Origin: an uncultured Verrucomicrobiota bacterium
GTDB lineage: Bacteria > Verrucomicrobiota > Verrucomicrobiia > Opitutales > Seribacteraceae
Direction: 5' to 3'
Length of the DNA stretch: 64,000 nt
Assembly: GCA_902618175.1 (NCBI GenBank)
Contig: CACMZN010000003.1
Coordinates: 1-64,000, forward strand
Shown here: positions 30,301 to 39,683 of the stretch, one piece after another
Layout of the letters: every line of letters starts with the position of its first letter
Position numbering within the stretch: position 1 is the stretch's first letter
The notes under the pieces: generated by a model
What the model was told of the DNA's origin: nothing
Databases searched by the model: none
What the model saw: only the letters and a program-made list of their open reading frames with translations
Translations under genes and position numbers: made by a program

Positions 30301-31047
30301 ATGCATAAATTAGTACTTCTTCGTCATGGCGAAAGCCAATGGAACCTCGAAAACCGCTTTACAGGATGGCATGACGTCAATCTTACTGAGCAAGGTGAAA
30401 AGGAAGGGAGAGAAGCCGGTCGTCTGCTGAAGGCAGAAGGTTTTGCTTTCGATGAAGCCTACACCTCCGTATTGACTAGAGCGATTCGCACTTTGTGGCT
30501 TACTTTGGAGGAAATGGACCAGGTTTGGATCCCAGTTCATCGTGAATGGCGCCTGAACGAAAGGCATTACGGTGCATTGCAAGGTTTGAATAAAGCAGAG
30601 ACCGCTGAGAAGCATGGTGACGAACAAGTTTTGATATGGCGTCGAAGTTACGACATTCCCCCGCCTGCAATGAGTACAAGCGACATTGCATACGCTGGTA
30701 AGGATCGAAGATATTCTGGTTTGAACGAGTCAGACATTCCATTGACGGAGTGCTTGAAAGATACCGTGGCTCGCTTTCTTCCCCTTTGGGAAAAGGTAAT
30801 CGCACCTCGGATCAAGGCGGGAAAAAAAGTTTTGATCACAGCTCACGGAAATTCTCTGCGGGCTTTGATCAAATATCTCGACGGGGTCAGCGAAGAAGAA
30901 ATAATCGGCATGAATGTCCCTACGGGCATGCCTTTGGTCTACGAATTAGATGAATGTCTGGTGCCACTAAATCGGCGCTACCTAGGAGATCCAAATAGAG
31001 TTGCCAAGGCTATGCAGGCAGTTGCGAATCAGGGAAAAGCAAGGTAA
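30301..31047 (+). CDS. gpmA: 2,3-bisphosphoglycerate-dependent phosphoglycerate mutase
   Basis: [65 protein letters not shown]. Confidence 0.96.
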   Translation: MHKLVLLRHGESQWNLENRFTGWHDVNLTEQGEKEGREAGRLLKAEGFAFDEAYTSVLTRAIRTLWLTLEEMDQVWIPVHREWRLNERHYGALQGLNKAETAEKHGDEQVLIWRRSYDIPPPAMSTSDIAYAGKDRRYSGLNESDIPLTECLKDTVARFLPLWEKVIAPRIKAGKKVLITAHGNSLRALIKYLDGVSEEEIIGMNVPTGMPLVYELDECLVPLNRRYLGDPNRVAKAMQAVANQGKAR

Positions 31048-31081
31048 AAAGAGAGATTAGAGCATCTTTCGCTCGTAATGG

Positions 31082-32056
31082 ATGGGAACTAATCAAACTT
31101 ACACAATGGATACATCAAGCAAACATTCAAAATCGTTGAAGAAAACCTACGATCGTTCATTTGTTGTGACGCCCGAATACCGTGCTTCTCTTCCTGACGT
31201 TCAAAACTCAGGAGTTTCCGAATTGCAGGGTGCGAGGGTTCCTATTCTACAGGTCGGCATCTCCGGATTTAAATTGCCTTTGCGTCTCGTCGGACCAGAT
31301 GGAGAGGACTTGGCTTTGGAGACTAAAGTAACGGGAACCGTCAGTCTGGACGCTGATAAGAAAGGTATCAACATGTCGCGCATCATTCGTCTTTTCTATG
31401 AATACCGTGAAGATACCTTTTGCTTGGAAATTCTTTCCCAGATTTTACGGCATTACAAATCCAAGCTAGGTTCGCAAGAAGCTCGGATAAAAGCAGATTT
31501 TTCATATCCTATGGTTCAACAGAGTTTGAGAAGCGGCCTTGAGGGTTATCAATACTATGATTGCAGTTTTGAAGGAATCATGGATCGGGCTGATCGAGTC
31601 AGAAAAATCATTCATTTCGATTTTGTTTATTCCTCTGCTTGTCCTTGTGCTTCGGAGCTTTCTGAACACGCACGCGAAAATCGAAACTTACTGGCCATTC
31701 CTCATTCTCAGCGTAGCAAGGCTCGCGTAAGCGTTGAAGTTCATCCGGAAAGAGAATTATCACTACTTGAATTACGCGACATGTGCGTCAATGCATTGAG
31801 TACGGAGACTCAGGTAATGGTCCGTCGGGAGGACGAACAAGCATTTGCGGAATTGAACGGAGCTAAGGTTAAATTTGTGGAAGACGCCGCTCGACTTCTA
31901 TTTACGCAATTAAACGAGGATCATAGAATCATCGATTTTCGAGTTGTTTGTTCGCATTTTGAATCCCTGCATTCTCATGATGCTGTTGCTGTTTTGTGCC
32001 GCGGCATTGATGGAGGATTCAGAGCTGAGTACGAGGATTTTACAAACTTGAACTGA
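31082..32056 (+). CDS. folE2: GTP cyclohydrolase FolE2
   Basis: [40 protein letters not shown]. Start could be 31106. Confidence 0.92.
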   Translation: MGTNQTYTMDTSSKHSKSLKKTYDRSFVVTPEYRASLPDVQNSGVSELQGARVPILQVGISGFKLPLRLVGPDGEDLALETKVTGTVSLDADKKGINMSRIIRLFYEYREDTFCLEILSQILRHYKSKLGSQEARIKADFSYPMVQQSLRSGLEGYQYYDCSFEGIMDRADRVRKIIHFDFVYSSACPCASELSEHARENRNLLAIPHSQRSKARVSVEVHPERELSLLELRDMCVNALSTETQVMVRREDEQAFAELNGAKVKFVEDAARLLFTQLNEDHRIIDFRVVCSHFESLHSHDAVAVLCRGIDGGFRAEYEDFTNLN

Positions 32057-32097
32057 TAGCTACGGGTCTTTCAAATCCATCGAATGCGTAAGTAGAT

Positions 32098-33252
32098 TTG
32101 TTCGTGAGGGACGGGCATTTGACCTATCATGTGATTAGAAATCCTGATTTTCTGATTTCCCATGCGGAGGAACTCAAAGACTTGGCTGAGAGAGCTCGAT
32201 GGTTTAATCCTTATTTTACCAAAGAGTGGCTTTGGACCTGGTGGAAACGTCAGTCAAAAGGTTCGAAATGCGTTTTCATACTCGCTAGAACAAAGGAAAA
32301 ACGTTTGGAGGGCTTTTGGCCTTTTGTGGAGAAACCTGGTCTGCTTGGAACCAAAGGTCTTTGGCCTTTCGTATATGACGAAGCAAATTATTTTCATCCC
32401 TGTTCAACTTCTTTCGCGGTGGATTCACTGGTTGAAGGATTGGAATCGCTGCTGGATGAATTTCTTTTTTGTTGGTTGCCCCTGATACCTGATTTGTTTT
32501 GGAACGAATACCTTGAATCATTGATTGAGAAAAAAAAATTTCTTACCTTCAGTCGTTCTCCTCGAAAAACTACTTTAATTCATCCTCAACATGATCAATC
32601 CTTTGAAGATTTCTGGAATCAGAAAATGGGTTCCAAAAGCCGAAAGTCTTTTCGTTATGACCAAAGGAGTCTTGAAGCTAGAGGAGAAGTTTCATTTGAT
32701 TCATTTCATAAATTTGAAGAAATTCGATCCAATTTGGCAACTGCTTGCATGGTGGAAGTCGAATCCCGTAAATCGATTGAGGGAGTAGGATTGTTTTCCA
32801 TCAAAGGAAAAAGGGGGTTTTTCTTCGAATTACTTCCTGAGTTGGGAAAGCAAGACAGTGTCAGGTTGTCGATTCTTAAAGTGGGTGAAAAACCTATTGC
32901 GTGGCAACTCGATCTTCTTGGTAAGAATTGTCTCTGGATTCATCATTTGGCCTATGATCAGGAATGGAAAAAGTTTTCTCCCGGAAAACAGTTGCTTAAT
33001 CATTCACTTGCCGACGCTTGGAAAGAAGGAAGAATCATTGATTTTCTACCCCTTAACTTCGAATACAAAGAAAAAATCTCCACCTCGGTTGAACCGGTTC
33101 GAGAATTTCACTGGTTTTGTAGAAGCCTTCGAGGACGCCTTGCCCGAAGACTGATAATGTGGAATATTCGTGCAAGGAGTAAAATTCGCAAAAGAAAAAT
33201 TGCTCTCGAATCCAATTACAACTCTATCCTGGAAAGGAAAACTTCAAAATGA
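32098..33252 (+). CDS. GNAT/CelD-like acetyltransferase domain protein
   Basis: KSRKSFRYDQRSLEARGEVSFD...LLNHSLADAWKEGRIIDFLPLNFEYK; TTG start. Confidence 0.72.
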   Translation: MFVRDGHLTYHVIRNPDFLISHAEELKDLAERARWFNPYFTKEWLWTWWKRQSKGSKCVFILARTKEKRLEGFWPFVEKPGLLGTKGLWPFVYDEANYFHPCSTSFAVDSLVEGLESLLDEFLFCWLPLIPDLFWNEYLESLIEKKKFLTFSRSPRKTTLIHPQHDQSFEDFWNQKMGSKSRKSFRYDQRSLEARGEVSFDSFHKFEEIRSNLATACMVEVESRKSIEGVGLFSIKGKRGFFFELLPELGKQDSVRLSILKVGEKPIAWQLDLLGKNCLWIHHLAYDQEWKKFSPGKQLLNHSLADAWKEGRIIDFLPLNFEYKEKISTSVEPVREFHWFCRSLRGRLARRLIMWNIRARSKIRKRKIALESNYNSILERKTSK

Positions 33253-33298
33253 ATATCCTTTGCCGTTTTTGGATTATCGGCTAAGATATAATTCATTT

Positions 33299-33952
33299 AT
33301 GAATACTATATCAGCAAACCTTCAGGCAATGCGCGAGCAGTATGACCAACCTCCACTACGTCGGTCGGATTTGAAAGTTTGCCCATTCGAACAGTTTTCC
33401 AAATGGTTGGAAGATGCGGTTGATGCCAAAATCTATGACCCCAATGCCTGCAGTCTGTCAACGGTTGATTCTTATGGTCGGCCTTTCGCCAGAGCCGTTT
33501 TGCTTAAAGGATTGGAACAGTCGAATTTTGTTTTCTACACCAATTACAACAGTAGGAAAGCCGCTCACCTTCATGATAATCCGAATGCCTGTCTCCACTT
33601 TCCTTGGTTTGCTCTGCAAAGACAAGTGATGGTCAGTGGCGAGGTTGTCAAACTGGAGGAAAAAATGGCTGAGGAATACTTTAATTCTCGTCCGTCGCTT
33701 AGTAAGTTAGGAGCATGGGCATCTCATCAGAGCAAAGATTTGGATTCGCGAGAGACTCTCGAAAAAGCCTTTCTGGAAGCGCAGGAAAAATGGGGAGAAA
33801 ATCCTCCGAAGCCACCACATTGGGGGGGATACTGCTTGTCTGCCGATATGATTGAATTTTGGCAGGGAGGACCCAACCGGTTGCATGATCGGTTTGTTTA
33901 TCACCGAGTTGACAAGGTTGGAGACTGGCTCATTAAGAGACTCAATCCATGA
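33299..33952 (+). CDS. pdxH: Pyridoxamine 5'-phosphate oxidase
   Basis: MREQYDQPPLRRSDL; GRPFARAVLLKGL; FYTNYNSRKAAHL; C-terminal [17 protein letters not shown]. Internal ATG preferred over 33170. Confidence 0.95.
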   Translation: MNTISANLQAMREQYDQPPLRRSDLKVCPFEQFSKWLEDAVDAKIYDPNACSLSTVDSYGRPFARAVLLKGLEQSNFVFYTNYNSRKAAHLHDNPNACLHFPWFALQRQVMVSGEVVKLEEKMAEEYFNSRPSLSKLGAWASHQSKDLDSRETLEKAFLEAQEKWGENPPKPPHWGGYCLSADMIEFWQGGPNRLHDRFVYHRVDKVGDWLIKRLNP

Positions 33953-34152
33953 ATCCCGAGAAACCTGTCTCTCCTTCCGTTGACTTGGATGCATTACTTT
34001 CCATGAGAGGAAAACCCTTCGTTGACTGGCAGGAAGAACGTAAATATCTCAGAGACAAATGGGGCAAGCAGGGCGAGGAATTAACTCTGGAAAAAAAGAT
34101 AAACTCCAAATTTACTTCGGTGACAAGCCGGGAGAAGGAGGAAGAGACATGA
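33949..34152 (+). CDS. Hypothetical 67-aa protein between pdxH and menB
   Basis: ATGA overlaps with both neighbours (33949-33952 and 34149-34152). Confidence 0.55.
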   Translation: MNPEKPVSPSVDLDALLSMRGKPFVDWQEERKYLRDKWGKQGEELTLEKKINSKFTSVTSREKEEET

Positions 34153-34976
34153 GTTGGGAAACCGCCGAACAATTTGACGACATACTTTATCAAAAATGGG
34201 GCGGGGTTGCTAAAGTAACTATAAACCGCCCTGAAAAAAGAAATGCCTTTCGCCCAAAGACGGTCAGTGAAATGTACCAAGCCTTTCTTGATGCCCGCGA
34301 GGACAGTTCGATTGGTGTAGTTCTACTTACGGGGGGCGGTCCGCATACCGACGGCAAGTATGCTTTTTGCTCGGGTGGTGACCAGAGCGTACGCGGAGAC
34401 GCTGGGTATGTGGACGAACAGGGCGTTCCCCGCCTCAATGTTTTGGATTTGCAAAAACTGATTCGTAGCATGCCTAAGGTAGTGATCGCATTGGTTGCGG
34501 GTTATGCCATCGGAGGGGGGCATGTCTTGCATGTGGTTTGCGATCTGACCATCGCTGCAGAGAATGCTGTTTTTGGACAGACCGGGCCGAAGGTCGGTAG
34601 CTTCGACGGAGGTTTTGGTTCTAGTTACCTAGCCCGGATCGTTGGTCAGAAAAAGGCCCGTGAAATTTGGTACCTCTGTCGTCAGTACAACGCTGAGGAT
34701 GCCTTGGATATGGGCCTGGTTAACAAGGTGGTTCCCGTGGAGCAACTGGAAGCGGAGGGTTTGCAGTGGGCCAGTGAGATTATGGAAAAAAGTCCGCTGG
34801 CGATCCGTTGTCTGAAGTCTGCATTCAATGCCGAACTTGATGGACAGTCAGGCATTCAGGAACTTGCGGGCAACGCCACCCTGTTGTATTATTTATCCGA
34901 GGAAGGCTCGGAGGGGAAGAAAGCTTTTCTCGAGAAGAGAAAGCCCGAATTCGGAAAGTATCCTTGGCTTCCCTGA
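34149..34976 (+). CDS. menB: 1,4-dihydroxy-2-naphthoyl-CoA synthase
   Basis: [80 protein letters not shown]. Confidence 0.95.
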   Translation: MSWETAEQFDDILYQKWGGVAKVTINRPEKRNAFRPKTVSEMYQAFLDAREDSSIGVVLLTGGGPHTDGKYAFCSGGDQSVRGDAGYVDEQGVPRLNVLDLQKLIRSMPKVVIALVAGYAIGGGHVLHVVCDLTIAAENAVFGQTGPKVGSFDGGFGSSYLARIVGQKKAREIWYLCRQYNAEDALDMGLVNKVVPVEQLEAEGLQWASEIMEKSPLAIRCLKSAFNAELDGQSGIQELAGNATLLYYLSEEGSEGKKAFLEKRKPEFGKYPWLP

Positions 34977-34991
34977 CCGGTTCCCGATTGA

Positions 34992-36350
34992 CTACCTGCG
35001 GTCTTTGCAGAACTCAGCCCTATGGCCACGACAGTCCATCTGCACTTGTCCCAAGTGATACGCAACCTGTCCTGAAACGACGGTGGTTTCGACGGAGTGG
35101 GTGAAAGTCAAATGCGAGAAGGGTGACCATCCGCATTTACTGAATAGCTCCGTATCCTTGACCGCAGTCTTCCCTTCAGGATCCACCACGACTAAGTCCG
35201 CCCAATAGCCTTCGCGTAAATAGCCCCGGTCTTTCACCTGAAATAAACGGGCTGGCGCGTGGCAAGCCCGCTCCACAATCAATTCGGGAGAGAATTCGTT
35301 TTGTTGGCACATCTCCATCATCATAAGCAGGGTATGCTGGATTAAAGGTAACCCGGACGGGGCATTGAAATAAGTTCCCTGTTTTTCTTCCCAGGTGTGC
35401 GGGGCATGATCGGTTGCGAGAATCGAAATTCGACCATCCGTAACTGCTTGGCGGACCGCATCCCGATCGCTCACTTTTTTGATCGCAGGATTGCATTTGA
35501 TCTGCGAGCCGAGGGTCACGTAACTACTTTCTTCGAACCATAGGTGATGGACGCAAGCCTCTGCAGTTATACGATCATGTCCGGATTCAAAAAGGTCGAG
35601 TTCTTCCTCAGTGGTAATATGAAGCACATGGAGCTTGGCATTCTCCCGGCAGGCGAGTTCCACGGCCATGGACGAGGATTTGAGGCAAGCTTCGCGCGAG
35701 CGGATATTTCCATGCTCAGAAAAAGGGACATTCTCTCCATATTTTCTCCGGGCCTGCTCTTCATTAGCCAGAATCATCGGAGTGTCTTCACAATGAGTCG
35801 CAATGATGGTCGGGGCGTTGCGGAAAATTCCTTCGAGTACGGATTCCTCATCAACCAGCATGTTTCCTGTGGACGAGCCCATAAACACCTTGATACCGGC
35901 AATCTTTTCGGGATTTGCCGACTTGACCGCTTCCAGGTTTTCATTACTTGCTCCAAGAAAAAACCCGTAATTTGCCAAAGAGTCACGCTGGGCGATTGCA
36001 CACTTTTCTTCAATCCGCTCCATGTCTAGGGTAGGAGGGAAAACATTGGGCATTTCAAAATAGGTGGTCACCCCGCCGGCCACAGCTGCTTTGGATTCGG
36101 AATGAATGCAGGCTTTGTGGGTGAGTCCTGGCTCACGGAAATGTACCTGATCGTCGATCAGACCGGGTAGAATGAGTTTGCCTCCGGCATCCATCACCTC
36201 GGTTCCCGGAGGGGGTGAAATCGAAGAGTCGATGCGTTCGATCCTGCCGTCTTTAATCAGCAGATCCTGTTCCGAGATGGTTCCCTCGTTGACGAGCTTC
36301 CCACCCGTGAGGAGCAGGTTCGCCATGTCGGTTGAACTTCCTATTTCCAT
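34992..36350 (-). CDS. pyrC: Dihydroorotase (class I amidohydrolase)
   Basis: LILPGLIDDQVHFREPG; AVAGGVTTYFEMPN; KVFMGSSTGNML; ATHCEDTPMI; ILATDHAPHTWEEK. Start could be 36326. Confidence 0.9.
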   Translation of the reverse strand: MEIGSSTDMANLLLTGGKLVNEGTISEQDLLIKDGRIERIDSSISPPPGTEVMDAGGKLILPGLIDDQVHFREPGLTHKACIHSESKAAVAGGVTTYFEMPNVFPPTLDMERIEEKCAIAQRDSLANYGFFLGASNENLEAVKSANPEKIAGIKVFMGSSTGNMLVDEESVLEGIFRNAPTIIATHCEDTPMILANEEQARRKYGENVPFSEHGNIRSREACLKSSSMAVELACRENAKLHVLHITTEEELDLFESGHDRITAEACVHHLWFEESSYVTLGSQIKCNPAIKKVSDRDAVRQAVTDGRISILATDHAPHTWEEKQGTYFNAPSGLPLIQHTLLMMMEMCQQNEFSPELIVERACHAPARLFQVKDRGYLREGYWADLVVVDPEGKTAVKDTELFSKCGWSPFSHLTFTHSVETTVVSGQVAYHLGQVQMDCRGHRAEFCKDRR

Positions 36351-37612
36351 TGGCCGGTGCCAATGATTTGGTACTTGTAGGTACAGAGTTCCTCAAGTCC
36401 CATCGGACCACGAGCATGGAGACGATCGGTGGATATTCCGATTTCCGCACCCAATCCGAATTCGAAACCATCAGTGAAACGGGTGCTCGCATTCCAGTAG
36501 ACCGAGGAGGCGTCTACTTGGTTGAGGAACTGTTCGGCCCGGGCACGTTCCGCGGTCAGGATGGACTCGCTGTGTCCGCTTCCGAACCGATTGACGAACT
36601 CGATGGCTTGTTCGATCGAATTCACCACCGCAATGGAGAGACGAAGATCAAGAAACTCCTCATGAAAATCGTCGTCCCCCGCTGGGCTCACCTCAAAGTC
36701 TTGGAGGATGGATCGGGTGCGTTCGTCTCCCAGCAGAGTACAACCTTTCTCCGTCAAGTCTTTAGCGCAGGAAGGGAGGAATTGTTCGGCAACGGATTGT
36801 TCAACGATCAGGTTCTCGATCGCATTGCACACTCCGGGTCTTCCGCATTTGGATGAAACCGTGATTTTCTGAGCCTTCTTCAAGTCTGCACTCGCATCAA
36901 CGAAGAGGTTGCATACGCCCTTGTAGTGCTTGATCACTGGAATGCGGCTGTTTTCGGCAACTAAACGGATCAGACCTTCACCTCCGCGCGGGATGATGCA
37001 GTGGATGTATTCATCTAGGGTTAGCAAGTGATTGAGAGCTTCCCGTTCGACGGTGGGAATTAATTGCACCGCGTCTTCGGGTAGGGCAGAGGCGGTCAGC
37101 GCCTCGGAAATGATCGTGGCCAGGGCTTGGTTTGAGTGCAGTGCTTCCTTACCTCCGCGGAGAATCGAAGCGTTTCCCGATTTCAGGCAGAGTCCGGCAC
37201 AATCGATGGTGACGTTGGGGCGGGATTCGTAAATGATCCCGATCACCCCGATGGGCACCCGGACCTTGAGAATTTCCAGACCGTTGGGGCGGTTCTTCTT
37301 TTCTATGACTGCACCCACCGGATCAGGAAGGTCGATCAATTGCCTCAAGCCCTGGGCCATTCCATCGATGCGTTCATGGGTAAGGCGCAACCGGTCCACC
37401 ATGGAGTTGGATAAGCCGTTTTCCTCGGCCGCATTCAAATCCTTCTGGTTTTCCTCGAGAAGGATTTTACGGTTGGATTCCAGCCCGCAAGCAATCGCTT
37501 CCAATGCGTCGTTTTTTTCTTCAGATGAAGCACTGTTCATGGCAAGTGATGCCTGCCGGGCACGTTGAGCCAAAGATTCGATGAGAGTGGGTAAGTCAGA
37601 GACCATTCGCAA
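36341..37612 (-). CDS. proA: Glutamate-5-semialdehyde dehydrogenase
   Basis: VPIGVIGIIYESRPNVTIDCAGLCLKSGNASILRGGKEA; KCGRPGVCNAIENLIV; NASTRFTDGFEFGLGAEIGIST. Confidence 0.96.
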   Translation of the reverse strand: MRMVSDLPTLIESLAQRARQASLAMNSASSEEKNDALEAIACGLESNRKILLEENQKDLNAAEENGLSNSMVDRLRLTHERIDGMAQGLRQLIDLPDPVGAVIEKKNRPNGLEILKVRVPIGVIGIIYESRPNVTIDCAGLCLKSGNASILRGGKEALHSNQALATIISEALTASALPEDAVQLIPTVEREALNHLLTLDEYIHCIIPRGGEGLIRLVAENSRIPVIKHYKGVCNLFVDASADLKKAQKITVSSKCGRPGVCNAIENLIVEQSVAEQFLPSCAKDLTEKGCTLLGDERTRSILQDFEVSPAGDDDFHEEFLDLRLSIAVVNSIEQAIEFVNRFGSGHSESILTAERARAEQFLNQVDASSVYWNASTRFTDGFEFGLGAEIGISTDRLHARGPMGLEELCTYKYQIIGTGQWK

Positions 37613-37672
37613 AGTATAGGGAATTACCCCATCGGGGTGAAGAGTATTCGATTCCGAATTCTTTCATTATAC

Positions 37673-37702
37673 AAAAAAAGAGCCCCGCGGACGGGGCTTT
37701 TT
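37673..37702 (-). terminator. Rho-independent terminator, bidirectional-looking
   Basis: AAAAAAAGAGCCCCGcggaCGGGGCTTTTT: GC-rich stem with A/T tracts on both sides, 3' of the EF-hand gene. Confidence 0.9.
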
Positions 37703-37723
37703 GGAATTAAAATCTAACTGAAA

Positions 37724-38188
37724 TTAGTCTTGGGTCTTTTTTTTCTTATCCCCGTCTTTCTTACCCTTGCCTTCAGGCTTTTTCCCTTCACCGGGCTTGG
37801 GTCGGGCAGCCATGGCAGCCCTACGCTCTTCTGGGTTAAGCTTCCCGTCTCCATCCTTGTCGAACTTCTCCATCATTTCCTGCCGGCGGGCTTCCATACC
37901 TTTACGGGCTTCCGCTCTTTCGTCTTCGTTGAGTTTTCCGTCACCATCCTTGTCGAACTTTTCCATGAGATGGGGAGGCAATTTACGTCCTCGCGATGCC
38001 ATGACTTTGCGCAATTCTCCTTTTTCCTCTTCGCTGAGTTTGCCGTCTCCATCCTTATCAAATTTCTTGAGCATTTCCTCTCTCGAAGGCCGTCCTTCGG
38101 AGCCGCCTTTTTTGCCCTTCCTTTCAGGCTCGGCGGAAAGTCCGACGCAAAAAGAAAGGTAGAGGATGATTGTGGATATGATTTTCAT
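37724..38188 (-). CDS. Secreted EF-hand calcium-binding repeat protein
   Basis: Three KFDKDGDGKL(S/N) loops after a signal peptide. Confidence 0.9.
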   Translation of the reverse strand: MKIISTIILYLSFCVGLSAEPERKGKKGGSEGRPSREEMLKKFDKDGDGKLSEEEKGELRKVMASRGRKLPPHLMEKFDKDGDGKLNEDERAEARKGMEARRQEMMEKFDKDGDGKLNPEERRAAMAARPKPGEGKKPEGKGKKDGDKKKKTQD

Positions 38189-38266
38189 TTAATCTTGGGT
38201 TATAGGGTTTTAAAAGTTGATTCCTGTACGCTTGAATGTGTCGTTTTGTGAAAGTTTCGCTTTGCT

Positions 38267-39676
38267 TTAGGACAAAACTCCCAGTTTGAGAAACTCCTTG
38301 GCATTTTCGAAGCAAATTCTTTTTGCAAGATCGCCGATCAGTTCGAAGTTATCCGGGACGAATCCCTGTTCCATCCATTCGCCGAGCAGGTTGCAGAGGA
38401 TTCTGCGAAAGTATTCGTGTCTGGGGAAGGAAAGAAACGATCTCGAATCGGTCAGCATGCCAACGAACCGTGAGAGCAAACCGACATTGGCCAAAGTCTT
38501 CATTTGTTCGGCCATGCCATCTCTTTGATCCAGGTGCCACCAACCCGAACCGAATTGCATCTTTCCGGGGATCTCCCGCTGGAAGTTTCCGAGCATGGTG
38601 GCGATGGTGAAATTGTCTGCGGGATTGACATTGTAGACGATGGTCTTGGGCAGGGAATTTTCCTGATCAAGCTTGTCGAGAAACCTCGACATTCTTTCTG
38701 CTTGCGGACGATCTCCAATCGAGTCGGTTCCTGCATCCGTTCCGAATTCCTCGAGCAACCGGTTGGAATTGTTTCTCAGGGGTCCAAGGTGTACCTGCAT
38801 GGTCCATCCCTTGGATGCGTACAGTCGGCAGAGATAGAGCATGATGAAGGCCCCGAAACGCTCCTCCTCTTCGGCCGACGCATCGGCTCCGTTCAGGGTC
38901 TGGTCAAATAATCTGCGGGCTTCCTCCTGGTTGGGGAAATCGCAATAAAAATGGGGGAGACTGTGATCCGAAAGCCTTGAGCCCAATTCATGGAAATGGT
39001 TCATTCGTTTGGCCATGGCTTCCAGGAAATCGTTCAAATGTTCGATTTCCTTACCGCTCTCCTGTTCCAGCCCCGTCAACCAGTCGAGGAATGGTCCGGA
39101 CTTGGAGATCGCCCAGGACTTGTCGGGACGAAAGGTCGGATAGACCTGAGTATTTAGGTTTGTATCCTTCAGAATGGTGTGGTGGTCCTCGGTCGAGTCC
39201 GCGGGGTCGTCCGTCGTACATAGGGCCTTCACTTTGAATCGCCGAAGCATTCCCCGGGCGGAAAAGGAAGGATCTCCAAGTTGGGAGTTGACCTGTTCCC
39301 AAATCTCTTCGGCGGTGTCGGGACCGAGGAGTAAATCGATGCCGAAGCAACGCTTGAGTTCAAGGTGCGTCCAGTGATAGAGGGGGTTGCCCAATGCATG
39401 GGGGATGGTTTCCGCCCACGCCAGGTACTTGTCCTTGGGGTCGCCGTTTCCGGTGACCAGTTCCTCCGGTGTTCCGTTGGCCCGCATCGCCCGCCACTTG
39501 TAATGGTCCGCTTCCAGCCAAGCTTCGGCCAAGTTTTCGAACCTTCGGTCTTGGGCGATTTCGTGTGGGGACAAGTGGTTATGAAAATCGAAAATGGGTT
39601 CGTCCTGAGCGTATTCGTGATATAGGCGAATGGCCTGTTCATTTCCCAACAGAAAATTGTCGTGAATAAAACTCAT
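38267..39676 (-). CDS. uxaC: Glucuronate isomerase
   Basis: EPIFDFHNHLSPHEIAQDRRFENLAEAWLEADHYKWRAMRANG; ALCTTDDPADS; MQVHLGPLRNN; GSGWWHLDQRDGM. Confidence 0.96.
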   Translation of the reverse strand: MSFIHDNFLLGNEQAIRLYHEYAQDEPIFDFHNHLSPHEIAQDRRFENLAEAWLEADHYKWRAMRANGTPEELVTGNGDPKDKYLAWAETIPHALGNPLYHWTHLELKRCFGIDLLLGPDTAEEIWEQVNSQLGDPSFSARGMLRRFKVKALCTTDDPADSTEDHHTILKDTNLNTQVYPTFRPDKSWAISKSGPFLDWLTGLEQESGKEIEHLNDFLEAMAKRMNHFHELGSRLSDHSLPHFYCDFPNQEEARRLFDQTLNGADASAEEEERFGAFIMLYLCRLYASKGWTMQVHLGPLRNNSNRLLEEFGTDAGTDSIGDRPQAERMSRFLDKLDQENSLPKTIVYNVNPADNFTIATMLGNFQREIPGKMQFGSGWWHLDQRDGMAEQMKTLANVGLLSRFVGMLTDSRSFLSFPRHEYFRRILCNLLGEWMEQGFVPDNFELIGDLAKRICFENAKEFLKLGVLS

Positions 39677-39683
39677 TTAAAGA

